Of a DNA stretch of 64,000 nt, positions 54,236 through 64,000 are shown piece by piece. Under the pieces are notes generated by a model. It had not been told where the DNA came from, did no database searches, and worked only from the letters and a program-made list of their open reading frames with translations. The stretch is from Aquilaria yunnanensis (taxonomy: Eukaryota; Streptophyta; Magnoliopsida; Malvales; Thymelaeaceae): the NCBI GenBank assembly GCA_039654915.1, contig CM077597.1:89344001-89408000 (forward strand). Reading direction: 5' to 3'. The translations under genes were made by a program, and so were the position numbers. The stretch's first letter is position 1. The number at the start of each line of letters is the position of its first letter.

Positions 54236-54700
54236 ATACTTTCCCTTTCTCCTAATAAATGTTCTTCAAAGGATTTACCAAACTAGACTTGAAAGATTAA
54301 GAGTTTTGATACACAAAAACATTCCTGAAAATGTACATTCATTAATTGAAGCTAAGGTCCGTTTGGTTAGTGCAATCCCAAATTCATTTATGTCCTATAT
54401 ACTTGGCTTAGACAAAAGCTTTTACGTAGAAAAATTAAGAGCAAAAAGGTTATGAGTTTGTCACAAATGTGGTCAATGGACTTATAATACTAGATGTCGT
54501 TCTTTAGGGATAGTATCCGATAATTGAGAAGATAAAATAAAATTCATTAAAAATGGCCTAAGTAAGGATTCATTGGATAATAATATCTGATTGACTCTTG
54601 AGACGCATTCTTGTGGATTAGTGCAAAATGAACTTCTTGGTTTGTGGAATATTTTTATAAAGAATGAGAGTGTTACAGTTTTGGGAATCTGACTTTAAAA
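54236..54700 (+). pseudogene. Unassigned frame downstream of integrase with CxxC-like motif
   Basis: After the integrase tail, a frame with a few stops reads RLRVLIHKNIPENVHSLIEA, VRLVSAIPNS and, after a stop, VCHKCGQWTYNTRC. The latter has a CxxC...C spacing like a zinc ribbon. I do not recognise the family. It could be a gene carried after pol by this Athila-like element or part of another repeat. It ends where the Ogre-family LTR sequence starts. Confidence 0.4.
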
Positions 54701-54959
54701 TGCCCTGTTTCTCAATTTGTAAGAAAATTGGATAGGAAGCAAATCCCCAACTCAATTTTAAGTAATTATTCAATTTATAAAGGACCCACAAAGTATTTTT
54801 TTAATTTTATCTAATATCAAGATTCTTTTATTTAATAAAGAAACTAAAGAGTTAAAAAAAATCTTGACATTTATTTTATGTTTATTCTATTTATTTGATA
54901 AAAGAAGAACCAAAAATAAATTATTTAATTAAAGTTTTATTCAAAGAAACTAAGGATTT

Positions 54960-55455
54960 ATATGTATAAAAGAAATAAAAGAAAAATTTATATATTTTAT
55001 GTTATGTTTATTTTTTTTATTTAATAAAAGATGAACTAAAAAAAAGTGATTATTTAATCAAGATTTTATTCATTTAATAAAGAAAAGTCTTAATATTTTA
55101 TTTGATAAAAAGGTGAATCAAAAAGTAATTATTTAATAATGAAATCAAAAGTTTATGTGTATATTTCAAAAATAAAAGAAAAGTCTTGATATTTATTTGT
55201 TTTATTTTTGATAAGAAAATTAACCAAAAGTGACTATTTAATAAAGAAACTAAAAATTTATATGTATATTTTAAACAAAAAGAAGAGTCTTGATATTTAT
55301 TTAATTTTTTTTGAATAAAGATTAACCAAAAGTAATTATTTAATTTATAAGAAACCAAAAATTTATATGTATATTTTAAACAAAAAGAAGAGTCTTGATA
55401 TTTATTTAATTTTTTTGAATAAAGATTAACCAAAAGTAATTATTTAATTTATAAG
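54960..55455. repeat. About 100-110 bp tandem array in the truncated LTR
   Basis: Units of the type aaccaaaagtaattatttaa … aaatttatatgtatatttta … gagtcttgatatttatttaa recur about four times, the last two nearly identical. The corresponding place in the 10663-14463 LTR (about 11800-11960) has only one to two copies. A 111-codon minus-strand frame here is a by-product. Confidence 0.8.
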
Positions 55456-56627
55456 TCTAAAAAAAATACATCTAATTAATAAGTCTAAAATATTTTTTTA
55501 AAAAAAATTAGTTCTTTTTTTTATTTATTTTTATTACCTTTATTTGAAATCATTTGGTTAAAATTTTTATTTTTGTTTAATAAAGGAAACAAAAAGTTAT
55601 ATCTTTTTATTATTTTAAAAGAAATAAGTAAAATATTACTGGATAAAGAAATAAAATTTTAACCCAAAAATTTTTAGTCTTTTATCCTTTTTATTAATAA
55701 AGAAACTAAAAAGTTATATTTTATTATTTTAATAAATAATTAATATATTGCTGGATAAATAAAAATATTAGTTCAAAGTTTTTATTTTTAATAAAGGAAA
55801 ATTTATTTATATACCTTATTAAAAAAATAGTTTATATACTCTATTTAAAATATTTTCCAAGCCATGGATCCTGGCGGATCATTTGGACATAGAGTTTAAT
55901 TTAAGTTTTTATTTATTTATTTATTTATTTTAATCATAATTTTTGTTGGATTCTTTTTATTATTTTTCTTATTTTTCTTGAATTTTTAATTATTACTTTA
56001 AAAATATATTTAAAAAACAGAATTGATTTTTGTTTTATTTTTAGAATTATTTAATTATGATTTTTATTAATTTTTAACAAAAGGAATAAAAATTTTGAAT
56101 TCTGAGAAACAGGGGCGACGCGGACACGGGGGGGGAAACGGCGACGACTTCGCACGACGGCGTGCAGGGGCTGGGCGACGCGGCGGAGGAGGCTAGGCAC
56201 GGCGTCGGTGGCGAGCTGGGTCGACGGAGGTGACGAGGACGGCGGCCGAAAAGGGGTGGCGACGTCGGGGGGTTAACTCGGGGGTGACGGGACGCGACGG
56301 AGAAGGGAGAAACGTGCGACGGGACGGCGTGGGAGCGACAGCGGCGGCGTGGGGAGGCGACGCGTGACGGCGTGACGGTGTGACGGCAGCGACGGAGCAA
56401 AACGACGGCGACGGTGACGGGCAGCGACGGCAGGGGCGCGCAGGGGACGGCAGTGAAAGAAAACGGAAGGAGGAAGATGGTCAAAGCGTCAAAAGGCCAA
56501 AATTTTGAGATTTTCTGGAGAAAGGAAGGAGAGCTAGGAACCTAAGCTGTAATTTTTCTTTTTTTTAAAACGGAGCTCTAAGCTTGATTTATTTTTTTTA
56601 TATCCTCTCTTCACATATTTTGGACCC

Positions 56628-56637
56628 CTATTTATAG
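56628..56637 (-). promoter_or_regulatory. TATA box of the truncated LTR
   Basis: Minus CTATAAATAG, about 475 bases from the LTR start, upstream of the CGG-rich block, as in the intact copy. Confidence 0.5.
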
Positions 56638-57111
56638 GGGAAGGGGTGCTGGACTGTTTAAAATTAAAAATTAATTAAATTCAAACTTATCTCTTAATTT
56701 GGTAAAATGACAGTTTCAATCCTTTACGTCTCTCAGACTCTGGATAAGCTTCAGAAGCTTCTGATTTTTTCAATTTTGTCGTTTTCTGTTAATTTGGGCC
56801 AGAAACGTTAGTCTGGTGAAAAATTACCAAATGCTCCTGGAACTTTCAGAATTTGTCAATTTTTCCCAAAACTTCTCAATTTTTTCATTTTTACCTCAAA
56901 CTTTTTAATTTTGTCATTTTTATGGAGTTTTCTTTTTTCTTTCAAACATACACATATACACACATATATCATTTTAAATCAAATCTTCACAAAACAAAAA
57001 AAAAATGTATTTTAAACTAATTAAAAAATTTTAGTAATAATAATAATAATAATTTTTTTTATTTAATTTTTTTTAAATTTTTTAATGGCCGGACGAAATT
57101 GGGTGTCAACA

Positions 57112-58150
57112 CCAGCTAGTCATTTTATTTTTTATTAATTTTTTTCCTTTTTCTTTCCTTTACAGGATATCAATCTTAATAAGTGATAATGCACTGTGGA
57201 AGATAGTAGCATGGACTTATGGATCTGTTTGTAGTATATTATCTTTTAGTTTTACTATCAGCATTTTGTTTATTTTGGTTTAAGTTATTTCAGGGTTTTC
57301 ATTTTCAATAATTACCATTTCAGGTAATTTATTATCCACTCTACCTATCTATATTTTAACATTGGGGACAATGTCTTAATCTGGTTGGATGAGGGACAGT
57401 TGACACATGATTTTTTTTTCTATTAAGGTAGTTTTTCTCATACTGATATTAAAAGAATTAGACAAAGCCCTTAGTTAAGGATGGCTGAGTAAAAAGTAAT
57501 TTTACTCTTGAGATGCATCCTATTTTTTATGATAGGTATAACATTTTTTTCTGGCAAGTTACATGTAGGAACATTTAGCGTGAATTTAGGTTATTTGTTT
57601 GCATTTAAAAACCCAACTCATAGAAATATCATTATTAGATGTATATCATGTAAACTTGAAATGATGGCATTTTGGTAACCTTAAGGACCCATACAACCCA
57701 TTTTTTGTGTATAAATTTAAGGACGAAGATGGTATTTTAGGGCCAACCACTTACCAAAAGGCTAACCTTGTACATTATTCTTTAGTGAGCCCCTTTGAGC
57801 CTTATAGCTTAAATTTTTGTTTGAACCCTATATGTTTAATCACTTCCACTTTATTTTGATCATTTATTATCCTCAGAACTAATGATGCTTATATGATGTT
57901 GGGCATTAGAGAATTAAAATAAATATGTTGTTTTTAATAAAATAAAGAGTAAATGTGTAGGTGTACTTTAGGATATTTTGGGTTACCTTTTGTTCAAAAT
58001 GTCATAATAGAAGGTTTGGGGTAAGTTAAGTTTAAATCATAAAATTGAGTGCATATCATTGGATGGTTGAGTTTTAAATGAATTTTAATTTATTATTTCT
58101 TATAGAAAAGGGCAAAAACAAGACTACAAAAAAAGCCCTCAAAAAATAAA

Positions 58151-58183
<33 letters not shown>

Positions 58184-58978
58184 CTTCTTCCGTCTCATAA
58201 TACTTGACCTCTTTTTCTTTTATGGCAATCTAAAAAAAAAACTTTGTCTATTTCCTTTTCATGTAAAATTATATATGTCCATTCACAAAAATACCTATAT
58301 GGGACCCATGTTAAAGTATAGGTCAAAGACATCTTCTTCTATCTTTTTCTAACAGATGAACACATAATCATGGGGGGCAATTTTGGAACAAGGAAGAAAT
58401 ACCATATTTGTGCAAGTCAAAGGAGGACAACTATTTTGAAATTGATGGAGTAAAAAAAAGAAAAAAAATGTTAAATTCAATAAGTTTAAAACTCAACTAT
58501 ATTCATTCTCTAAACTCATGTGTTGATGCGGAATTGTGTCTTGGAGATGAGTTGGGAGACTAGAGTTGATTTGGGAGATTTTGGGTGTTTATTGTTTTAG
58601 GTGCCCATATTTATTATTGATTGCATTGCTAGTTCTTTTAAACTCTACCACTAAAAAAAGCCTTTATCCGATTTTCGTTTTTACCAAACCCAGCCTCATT
58701 ACAACCTTATATAAAGACCATGCAATCTCTTTTGTGAATCTAGTGGAGGTGAAGTTGGATCCCCTTGCAAGCTCTGAATTGAGAAACACAAAGTAAGATA
58801 AACACAAAGTAGGCTTCAGTTTTTCTCCTTGCATTAATTATTTTTAATTCAAGTTTACAAATGTTATATATTCATAATATAGTGTGCCGTGAGTTATTAG
58901 ATTATGTGTTTTGTCTATTTTTATTAGTTTTTTTTTAGGTTGTACTTACTAAGGACTAAGAAGAACTTGGTTGAGAGG
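57112..58978 (+). other. 3' region of the Athila-like element
   Basis: Non-coding stretch between the inserted LTR and the 3' LTR. It contains acattggggacaatgt (about 57360), characteristic of Athila 3' regions, a (TAA)n run at about 58152-58180 and a MITE at 58183-58452. A purine-rich aaggactaagaagaac near 58950 is a weak polypurine candidate. The only frame of note (58566-58796) has no resemblance. Confidence 0.6.
58183..58452. mobile_element. Stowaway-like MITE
   Basis: The ends acttcttccgtctcataata and, reversed, actccatcaatttcaaaata resemble the actccctccgtctcataata ends common to plant MITEs. About 270 bases, non-coding, with an internal aaagtcaaaggagg-like inverted match (acttgacctc on the left, gtcaaaggag on the right). 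Confidence 0.6.
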
Positions 58979-60507
58979 TGTGGTGAACACTCATAAGTGT
59001 ATACTTATTAAGGGTTTAAATCATCATTATACACTTTGAGCATGGTTAATTTATTTAATTTAAGCAGTTATTCCATCAGGTTACTATTCACATGTATTTA
59101 TTGTTCATGTACATAATTACTATTTATACGCGAGATTACTCCTCATTGCATTTCATTGTTCATATGACGGCTACTGTTGATACGTGGGTATTTAACCATA
59201 TCTATAAAATATATTAAATAATTATTTTTTTATGTAGGTGGATAAAATCATCACTTGGTGACCATTTATGAGAAAAATCATATCTAGAGTTGTGGAAGTC
59301 AAAAGTGATTGATTCTAAATTCTTCCAAAAGCCAAATATAGATCTTCAACTCTCCTTCACATGTCAAAACAAGTTTGATCTTATTCATTACCGGAATCTA
59401 ATTACAAATTAGACTACCTATTCTACCACGTGTTGAAGAGAAATTTTGATAGAAAAATCATAACTTGAGCTACAGACATTGGTTTTGAATGATCAAGCTA
59501 CCATTTTGAAGCTAAAGGAGAGATCTACAAATCTCATGCTTTGAGAAAGAGCTAAATCAATGTATATAGTGGCCGAAAAATTAAAAAAAAAATTAGCCTG
59601 CCTTTATTAATTTGTATTTACCTACCTTTTACTATTCTAGCCAACCATTTACTATTTCACCTACCTCAAGGCTCTATAAATAGGTAGCTTAGGGGAAGTA
59701 CAAATTAAGGCTATTTCTTAGGCCATTTTGATGTTTTTGTATCAAAGTTAGTTTTTCTTCTTTAGTTTTCTTCTTGTTTTTAATCATAAAGCTCTATTCA
59801 ACGTGTTTTCCTCTTGTCCTTAATTTGATCTTTTAATCTATATTTATTTCATTTTTATATATGTTGGTTACTTTTATCATGACTAACTAATCATCCTTTT
59901 ACTAAGGTCAAAAGGTGAAACTTTTGGAATAAAGGTTATGACTGATTTAAATGGATTTCAAAGTTAACGGTATTTACTTTCTTAATTGATTTAACCACCT
60001 TCCTTGTTAAGTGGAAGTCTTGATTCATCATAATTGAATCATTAGTACAAAAGCTATTTGATAACTTTTATAGAACATGGCTATGCTGGCTATACTAGAA
60101 TCCTGAGTTATTGTGCTCAAAGGTTGGTATGATAGATACTTGAACTCATTTACAAGTGCTGGCATTATAAGATCAATGAAAGCTAATGCTAACTCATGCT
60201 TGACAATTCTAAAATTTTGATTACTAAATTCCCTAATTGAGACCTTCTTTATGTGTGGATCCCAGTTGAGCGGTAAGATGTGCTAAAATTAATCATAATT
60301 GATATACTAAAATTGGATCCCCCTAACCTTAGCTATTTTCTTGGAATTAAGTTTTTAAACAAATTGTTTATATCTTTTTTTCAAATTTTTCTTCACTTCT
60401 GTAATTTGTATTTCATAGTTCACTTTTCTGTGGTTCGACACTCGGACTCTTGAGATTTTTCTGTTTATGACACCCTACACTTGGGTTACAACTACTAAAG
60501 TACAACA
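58979..60507 (+). repeat. 3' LTR of the Athila-like element
   Basis: It begins TGTGGTGAACACTCATAAG and ends near ...aagtacaaca. It matches 45340-46775 with many substitutions and several small indels, including an extra stretch near 59480-59560. Continued homology with LINE endonuclease starts about 13 bases later. Confidence 0.85.
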
Positions 60508-60520
60508 TTTTATAAATATA

Positions 60521-61000
60521 GCTTTTGTGAACTCTGTTGGTGCTAAAGGCATTTTATAGATAAGGTGGTCTAACCAAGTGGCATGTTCTATGGTTGAATG
60601 CTTCCAACATCTTATTCTATTAAGAGTATCAGATGAATATAGGAACATTTGGATGCTTATTCTTGTTTATGCTAACCCTGTAACTCACATAAGATGCGCT
60701 ACCCAGGAAGAAATGTAGCTAGTGTTGTTGTGTTATTCTTTGCCTCTGCTATTGATAAGAGATCTTAACTAGGTGCAAAATACTAGTGAGAAAAGTGGCA
60801 GGAACACTTATAATATCCTTGGAGTATACTCTTTTAATAATTTTGTTTCTGACCTCAATTTAAATTCTTTGAAGTACCATGGACCAAAGTTTACATGGAC
60901 CAATAGACACATGAGGATGATGCAGTGTTTAAAATTTTGGACAAAGCTTTTGCGTCATTAGAGTGGCCTAATTAATTTCTAGAAGTGGTGTTACATAATT
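60521..61000 (+). pseudogene. LINE endonuclease, remainder
   Basis: AFVNSVGAKGIL continues the endonuclease begun at 45182. Later LNSLKYHGPKFTWTNRHM matches the conserved FTWSN block of plant LINE endonucleases. Several stops. Confidence 0.65.
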
Positions 61001-61389
61001 TATTGACACAGTTAACGGATCATGTCTTTCTATTACTTAATACAAAACCAGTCACAAAGTTTTATCATTGGCCATAGAGTTTTGAAATCTTTTGGCTTAG
61101 ATATCCTTAATGTGAAAGGATTCTAAGAGAGGTTTAGGACACTAGAGTACCATGATCATTTTGGTTCCAATTGATGGATAAATGTAAAACCACTTTCTCT
61201 TTTCTATGGTCTTGGAATCGATAAGAATTGGGTAATCTCTAAGACTGTATTGAAAGCATCCAAAAAGAGATTGAGAAACTTCAATTATCTACAAACCCAA
61301 TAGCTAAGACGCCAAGGCTTAATGACCTATGTTAAGAGCTTGGTGAATTGCTTAAAGACTATGAACATTTTTGGCACAGAAATCGTGTG

Positions 61390-62863
61390 TTCAGTGGCTT
61401 GTTGTAGGGGATTCTAATACTACTTTCTTCCATTTTGTTACCAATCAAAGATGGAATCATAGTAAAATTAACTCAAACTGTGACTTGGACAATAATTCAT
61501 AGATTACGGAACATGACCATATTACGGCTTTGTTTTTCCAATATTTCAAGTCAAGTTATGGTGTGATTGATGCTCCAGATACCAACATCCAGAGGTTTAT
61601 TGTGCAACTTTATTAAACGCAAACTAAACAGAAGTAGTAACAAAATCTTGCCCGGGCCATTCTCAGATACTAAAATTTGTCAAACGATCTTCCAACTGGG
61701 AAGTTTCAAAGCTCGAAACCTAATAGCATCCAACTAATTGTTTTCAAAAAAGTTATAGTCATTCATGGGTCAGTTAATAATCAATGCGGTCCACTCTTAC
61801 ATTCAAGGTAAATTTATGCTAAAAGAAGCAAACTGCACATTCATAACTCTCATCTCGAAGACTCGCCACCCATAATCTGTTTAAGACTTCAGACCAATAA
61901 GTTTGTGCAATACAATCTTAAATTTTTTTTTAAACTATTGGTGAATAGATTGAAACCTATTTTGGCAAGCCTTGTGTTGGATTATCGAAATGCAATTTTT
62001 CTTGGTTGTTCTATATAGGAACATATAATAATAGCTCAAGAACTTTTCCATGCTATTAGATTGACAATGAGGTCAAGTGGCCGAAAGGGGTTCAAAGCAG
62101 CAATAAAATTAGATATGAGAAAGGGCTATGACAAATTACATTAGAGCTTTATTGAAATAGTCTTTCAATCCATGAATTTTCTTGAGCATTGGGTCAGACT
62201 CATTATGTATGTGTTAGCTCACTATCATATTCGGTGTTAGTATATGGTTCTCATACTGATTGGTTTTATCCGAAAAGAGGTCTACGGCATGGGGACCTTC
62301 TGTCCCCTTATTTGTTTATCCTCTGTGGGGAGGTGTTTTCATGTTATATGTATGCCTTACAAGTAATGGGGAATGTCCTAGGTCTCAAAGCTAGCATTTC
62401 AGGGCTAAGTATTAATCTCTTTTTCTTTACTAATGATTGCTTCATATTTTTTCACCCTAATATGCACTCTATCCATGCCTTCAAGCATGCCTTTGACCTG
62501 TACTAGCAATTAGCTAGACAAGGGATCACTTTTTAAAAGTCTAAATGGTACTTCAGCAAGAATATTCCAAGCAGATTTGTAAGAATGTTCTGGAAAGTTA
62601 TTCCTATCACGGTTAAAAATGCTATCACTAAGTATTTAAGTATTCCTTTTAACTGTGTTTACACCAAAACCACTTCCTTTAAGTTCTTGAAGGAAAGGAT
62701 TGATTGTAAATTTGCTTTATGGAAAAGAAAATTATTGAACCCATCAGGTCACATAACACTAATTCAAGCTTCTTTATTATCTCTTCTGGTTTATGTAATG
62801 TCTCTATTTAAGGTGCCTATTATTATAAGTGACAATTTGACTAAGTCTATAGTGCATTTCTAG
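61390..62863 (+). pseudogene. LINE reverse transcriptase (broken)
   Basis: In shifting frames: NRLKPILASLVLDYRNAIFL, AAIKLDMRKGYDKLH and GLRHGDLLSPYLFILCGEVF are RT blocks of plant LINEs. The catalytic FADD position reads FTND (about 62424-62436), so one aspartate is lost. The open part 62585-62863 (ITKYLSIPFN, GHITLIQASLLSLLVYVMSL) is the thumb/connection region. Confidence 0.78.
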
Positions 62864-62911
62864 TGGAAAGGTACTGACCAAGGACAAGGAATCCATTTTA
62901 GAGATAGGATT

Positions 62912-63433
62912 TTGCTTAACCTTCCTAAAGGTTGTGGTGGTTTGGGTATATGGGACCTAAGGTTATTCAATCAGGCGTTGCTGGCTAAATTCATCTGGAG
63001 ATTAATGCACCATGAGCTTAACGCATTGGTGCTTAAAGTGCTCAGAGCAAAATATGGCAAGAATGAATCTCCGTGGAAAACAGAGGTTGGAAATAATTCT
63101 ACATACATATGGAAGAGCCTAATCTTTAGCAGGGAACTTCTGCAACCAAATCTTTGTTGGGCTATTGGTGATGAGAGTTCGGTGGAGGTCTTCAAGGATT
63201 ACTGGGTGCTAGGGTTTACACCTAATAGATTAAGAGAGAGTTTGAATTCCCAACCTCTTTCTCAATTACCAAATATAGTGGTTGTTCTTTTCATTTTTCA
63301 AGATTCAAGGTCATGGAATATGCCTTTACTCAGCAATCTATTTTCAAAAAAATGTGGTCCAAGCTATGATAATAAAATTCAGATGGTCAATTTCCAATTT
63401 AGACTGAACTGTGTGGGATGGAGCGAAAGATGA
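62912..63433 (+). pseudogene. LINE ORF2 C-terminal region
   Basis: 173 open codons. PKGCGGLGIWDLRLFNQALL, WRLMHHELNALVLKVLRAKY and IWKSLIFSRELL are conserved wording after the RT domain of plant LINEs. CWAIGDESSVEVFKDYW precedes the usual zinc-binding/RNase H part, which is not found. Separated from the previous piece by a stop, so part of the same broken ORF2. Confidence 0.75.
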
Positions 63434-63440
63434 AATTTAC

Positions 63441-64000
63441 ACCCTGAAGAAAAGATATGCTCTAGATCGACTTGTGGCTGCAAAAATCTCTCTCCTACTC
63501 AACAAGCCAAGACTTTATTAGACTTCTAAGTTCTAATTTGATTCGCTAATGAGAGAAGCATCTCTTCTACACAACAATGAATAAAGGCAGATCAATTTCA
63601 TTGTCTGCAGTATTAAAGAAATATTTCATAATCATTTTTCTTTGAATAGTCAACAAACATAAATGTATAACATTTCATTAAATTAATTTAGTGGTCCACA
63701 ATCACTAAACTTAAAAAACCATCCTGTAATGGACCACCACCCAAACTCACCCAAATTTCTTGAATTCATTTACCATAAAGTGGTGAAGTCGGATAGCGAA
63801 CTTGCAATACAACAAATAAAAGTACCAAAATAAATGTTCCCCAAAAATTAAATAGAAATTTTGTCTTTTATTGATCAATTAACGCCTTTTGTCCTTGTTT
63901 GGAAATAATGGGAGGTCCCAGGCCCACAAATTCTAACCTTGGAGGATAACCCTAAATAATTTAGAAAACATAAAAAAGTCATAAAAGCTATATAAGAAAG
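63441..64000. other. AT-rich DNA, no gene seen
   Basis: No frame or domain recognised on either strand and no repeat related to the rest of the window was spotted. Confidence 0.5.

Larger units (their letters stand above)
54760..57111 (-). repeat. Truncated Ogre-family LTR
   Basis: On minus it begins TGTTGACACCCAATTTCG at 57111, identical over this stretch to the LTR start at 14463. It then follows the same order: TATA box 56628-56637, CGG-rich block 56104-56470, hairpin motif 55867-55880, AT-rich region. It lacks the 46-47 bp array and the last part of the LTR, including the primer-site side. The right flank is ccagc; no match was seen at the left edge, so it is truncated. It lies in the 3' region of the Athila-like element. 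Confidence 0.8.
45340..60507 (+). mobile_element. Athila-like Ty3/gypsy element with nested insertions
   Basis: LTR, degenerate primer site, gag, protease, RT, RNase H, integrase, long 3' region and second LTR occur in order on plus. The protease-region wording (DLGASVNLL, ADRSVKVPKGVVEDVLVQ) and the phrase acattggggacaatgt in the 3' region are typical of Athila. Two later insertions are visible: a solo LTR at 50652-52251 and an Ogre-family LTR at 54760-57111. All genes are broken by stops and shifts. The flanks ggttt (45335-45339) and gcttt (60521-60525) could be a target duplication with one mismatch if the element ends at 60520. Confidence 0.85.
60508..63440 (+). mobile_element. LINE, 3' part
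   Basis: Endonuclease remainder, reverse transcriptase and C-terminal region in order, resuming the LINE cut at 45339. All parts carry stops or shifts. No clear poly-A tail or target duplication was recognised after 63433, so the 3' end is approximate. Confidence 0.75.

Noticed and set aside
55098..55433. 111-codon frame with repeated peptide KLNKYQDSSFCLKYTYKFL
   Set aside because: It is the translation of the 100-110 bp AT-rich tandem array; no protein is implied.
1..64000. tRNA, rRNA, snoRNA or microRNA genes
   Set aside because: None recognised by eye on either strand; a tRNAscan/Infernal run would be decisive.

Overview
This window is a gene-poor, transposon-dense piece of a flowering-plant nuclear genome, probably a eudicot. 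The reasons are plant Ty3/gypsy lineages (Ogre/Tat, a chromovirus, Athila-like), a plant LINE, CACTA and long-TIR DNA elements, a non-TIR NB-ARC/LRR resistance-gene relic and an ACD6-like ankyrin relic. It also has spliceosomal introns, AT-rich spacers and degenerate plant-type telomere repeats. No bacterial-style operons, rRNA, tRNA or CRISPR arrays were recognised. Everything is read by eye; clade names rest on motifs and gene order.

Layout. (1) 1-14463, minus strand: a large Ogre/Tat Ty3/gypsy element with a 3.8 kb 5' LTR, tRNA-type primer site, leader, extra ORF1, gag-protease, a short predicted intron and RT/dual-RNase H/integrase. Its three ORFs are intact; the 3' LTR lies left of the window. 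It has landed inside the pol of (2) a plus-strand chromovirus, of which RNase H-integrase-chromodomain (14465-16318), polypurine tract and 3' LTR (16331-19580) remain. (3) 19.6-24.1 kb: GC-rich and microsatellite DNA, about 1.2 kb of degenerate CCCTAAA-type repeats, and two CACTA-like termini. (4) 24140-26074: a diverged plus-strand solo LTR related to the Ogre LTR. (5) 27.4-31.1 kb: the only host-gene-like locus of substance, an NB-ARC/LRR gene with a clear intron but two frame breaks, followed by a copia-gag-like fragment. (6) 33.9-35.4 kb: a dispersed 1.6 kb repeat. Then comes an ankyrin/PGG-type pseudogene, a foldback element, and a 3.4 kb long-TIR element that carries a CACTA element inside it.

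(7) 42.7-63.4 kb: a nested stack. A decayed LINE is split by an Athila-like retrotransposon (45340-60507). That element is itself interrupted in the RT/RNase H region by a solo LTR (50652-52251, target duplication atcat) and in its 3' region by a truncated Ogre-family LTR (54760-57111). The order of insertion can be read directly: LINE, then Athila, then the two LTR insertions.

The most rewarding signals are the phase-compatible intron joining gag-pro to pol in the Ogre element, a repeated hairpin with compensatory changes in its LTR, LTR copies that differ in which tandem array has expanded, the CGG-rich island shared by three LTRs, and an unassigned zinc-ribbon-like reading frame downstream of the Athila integrase.
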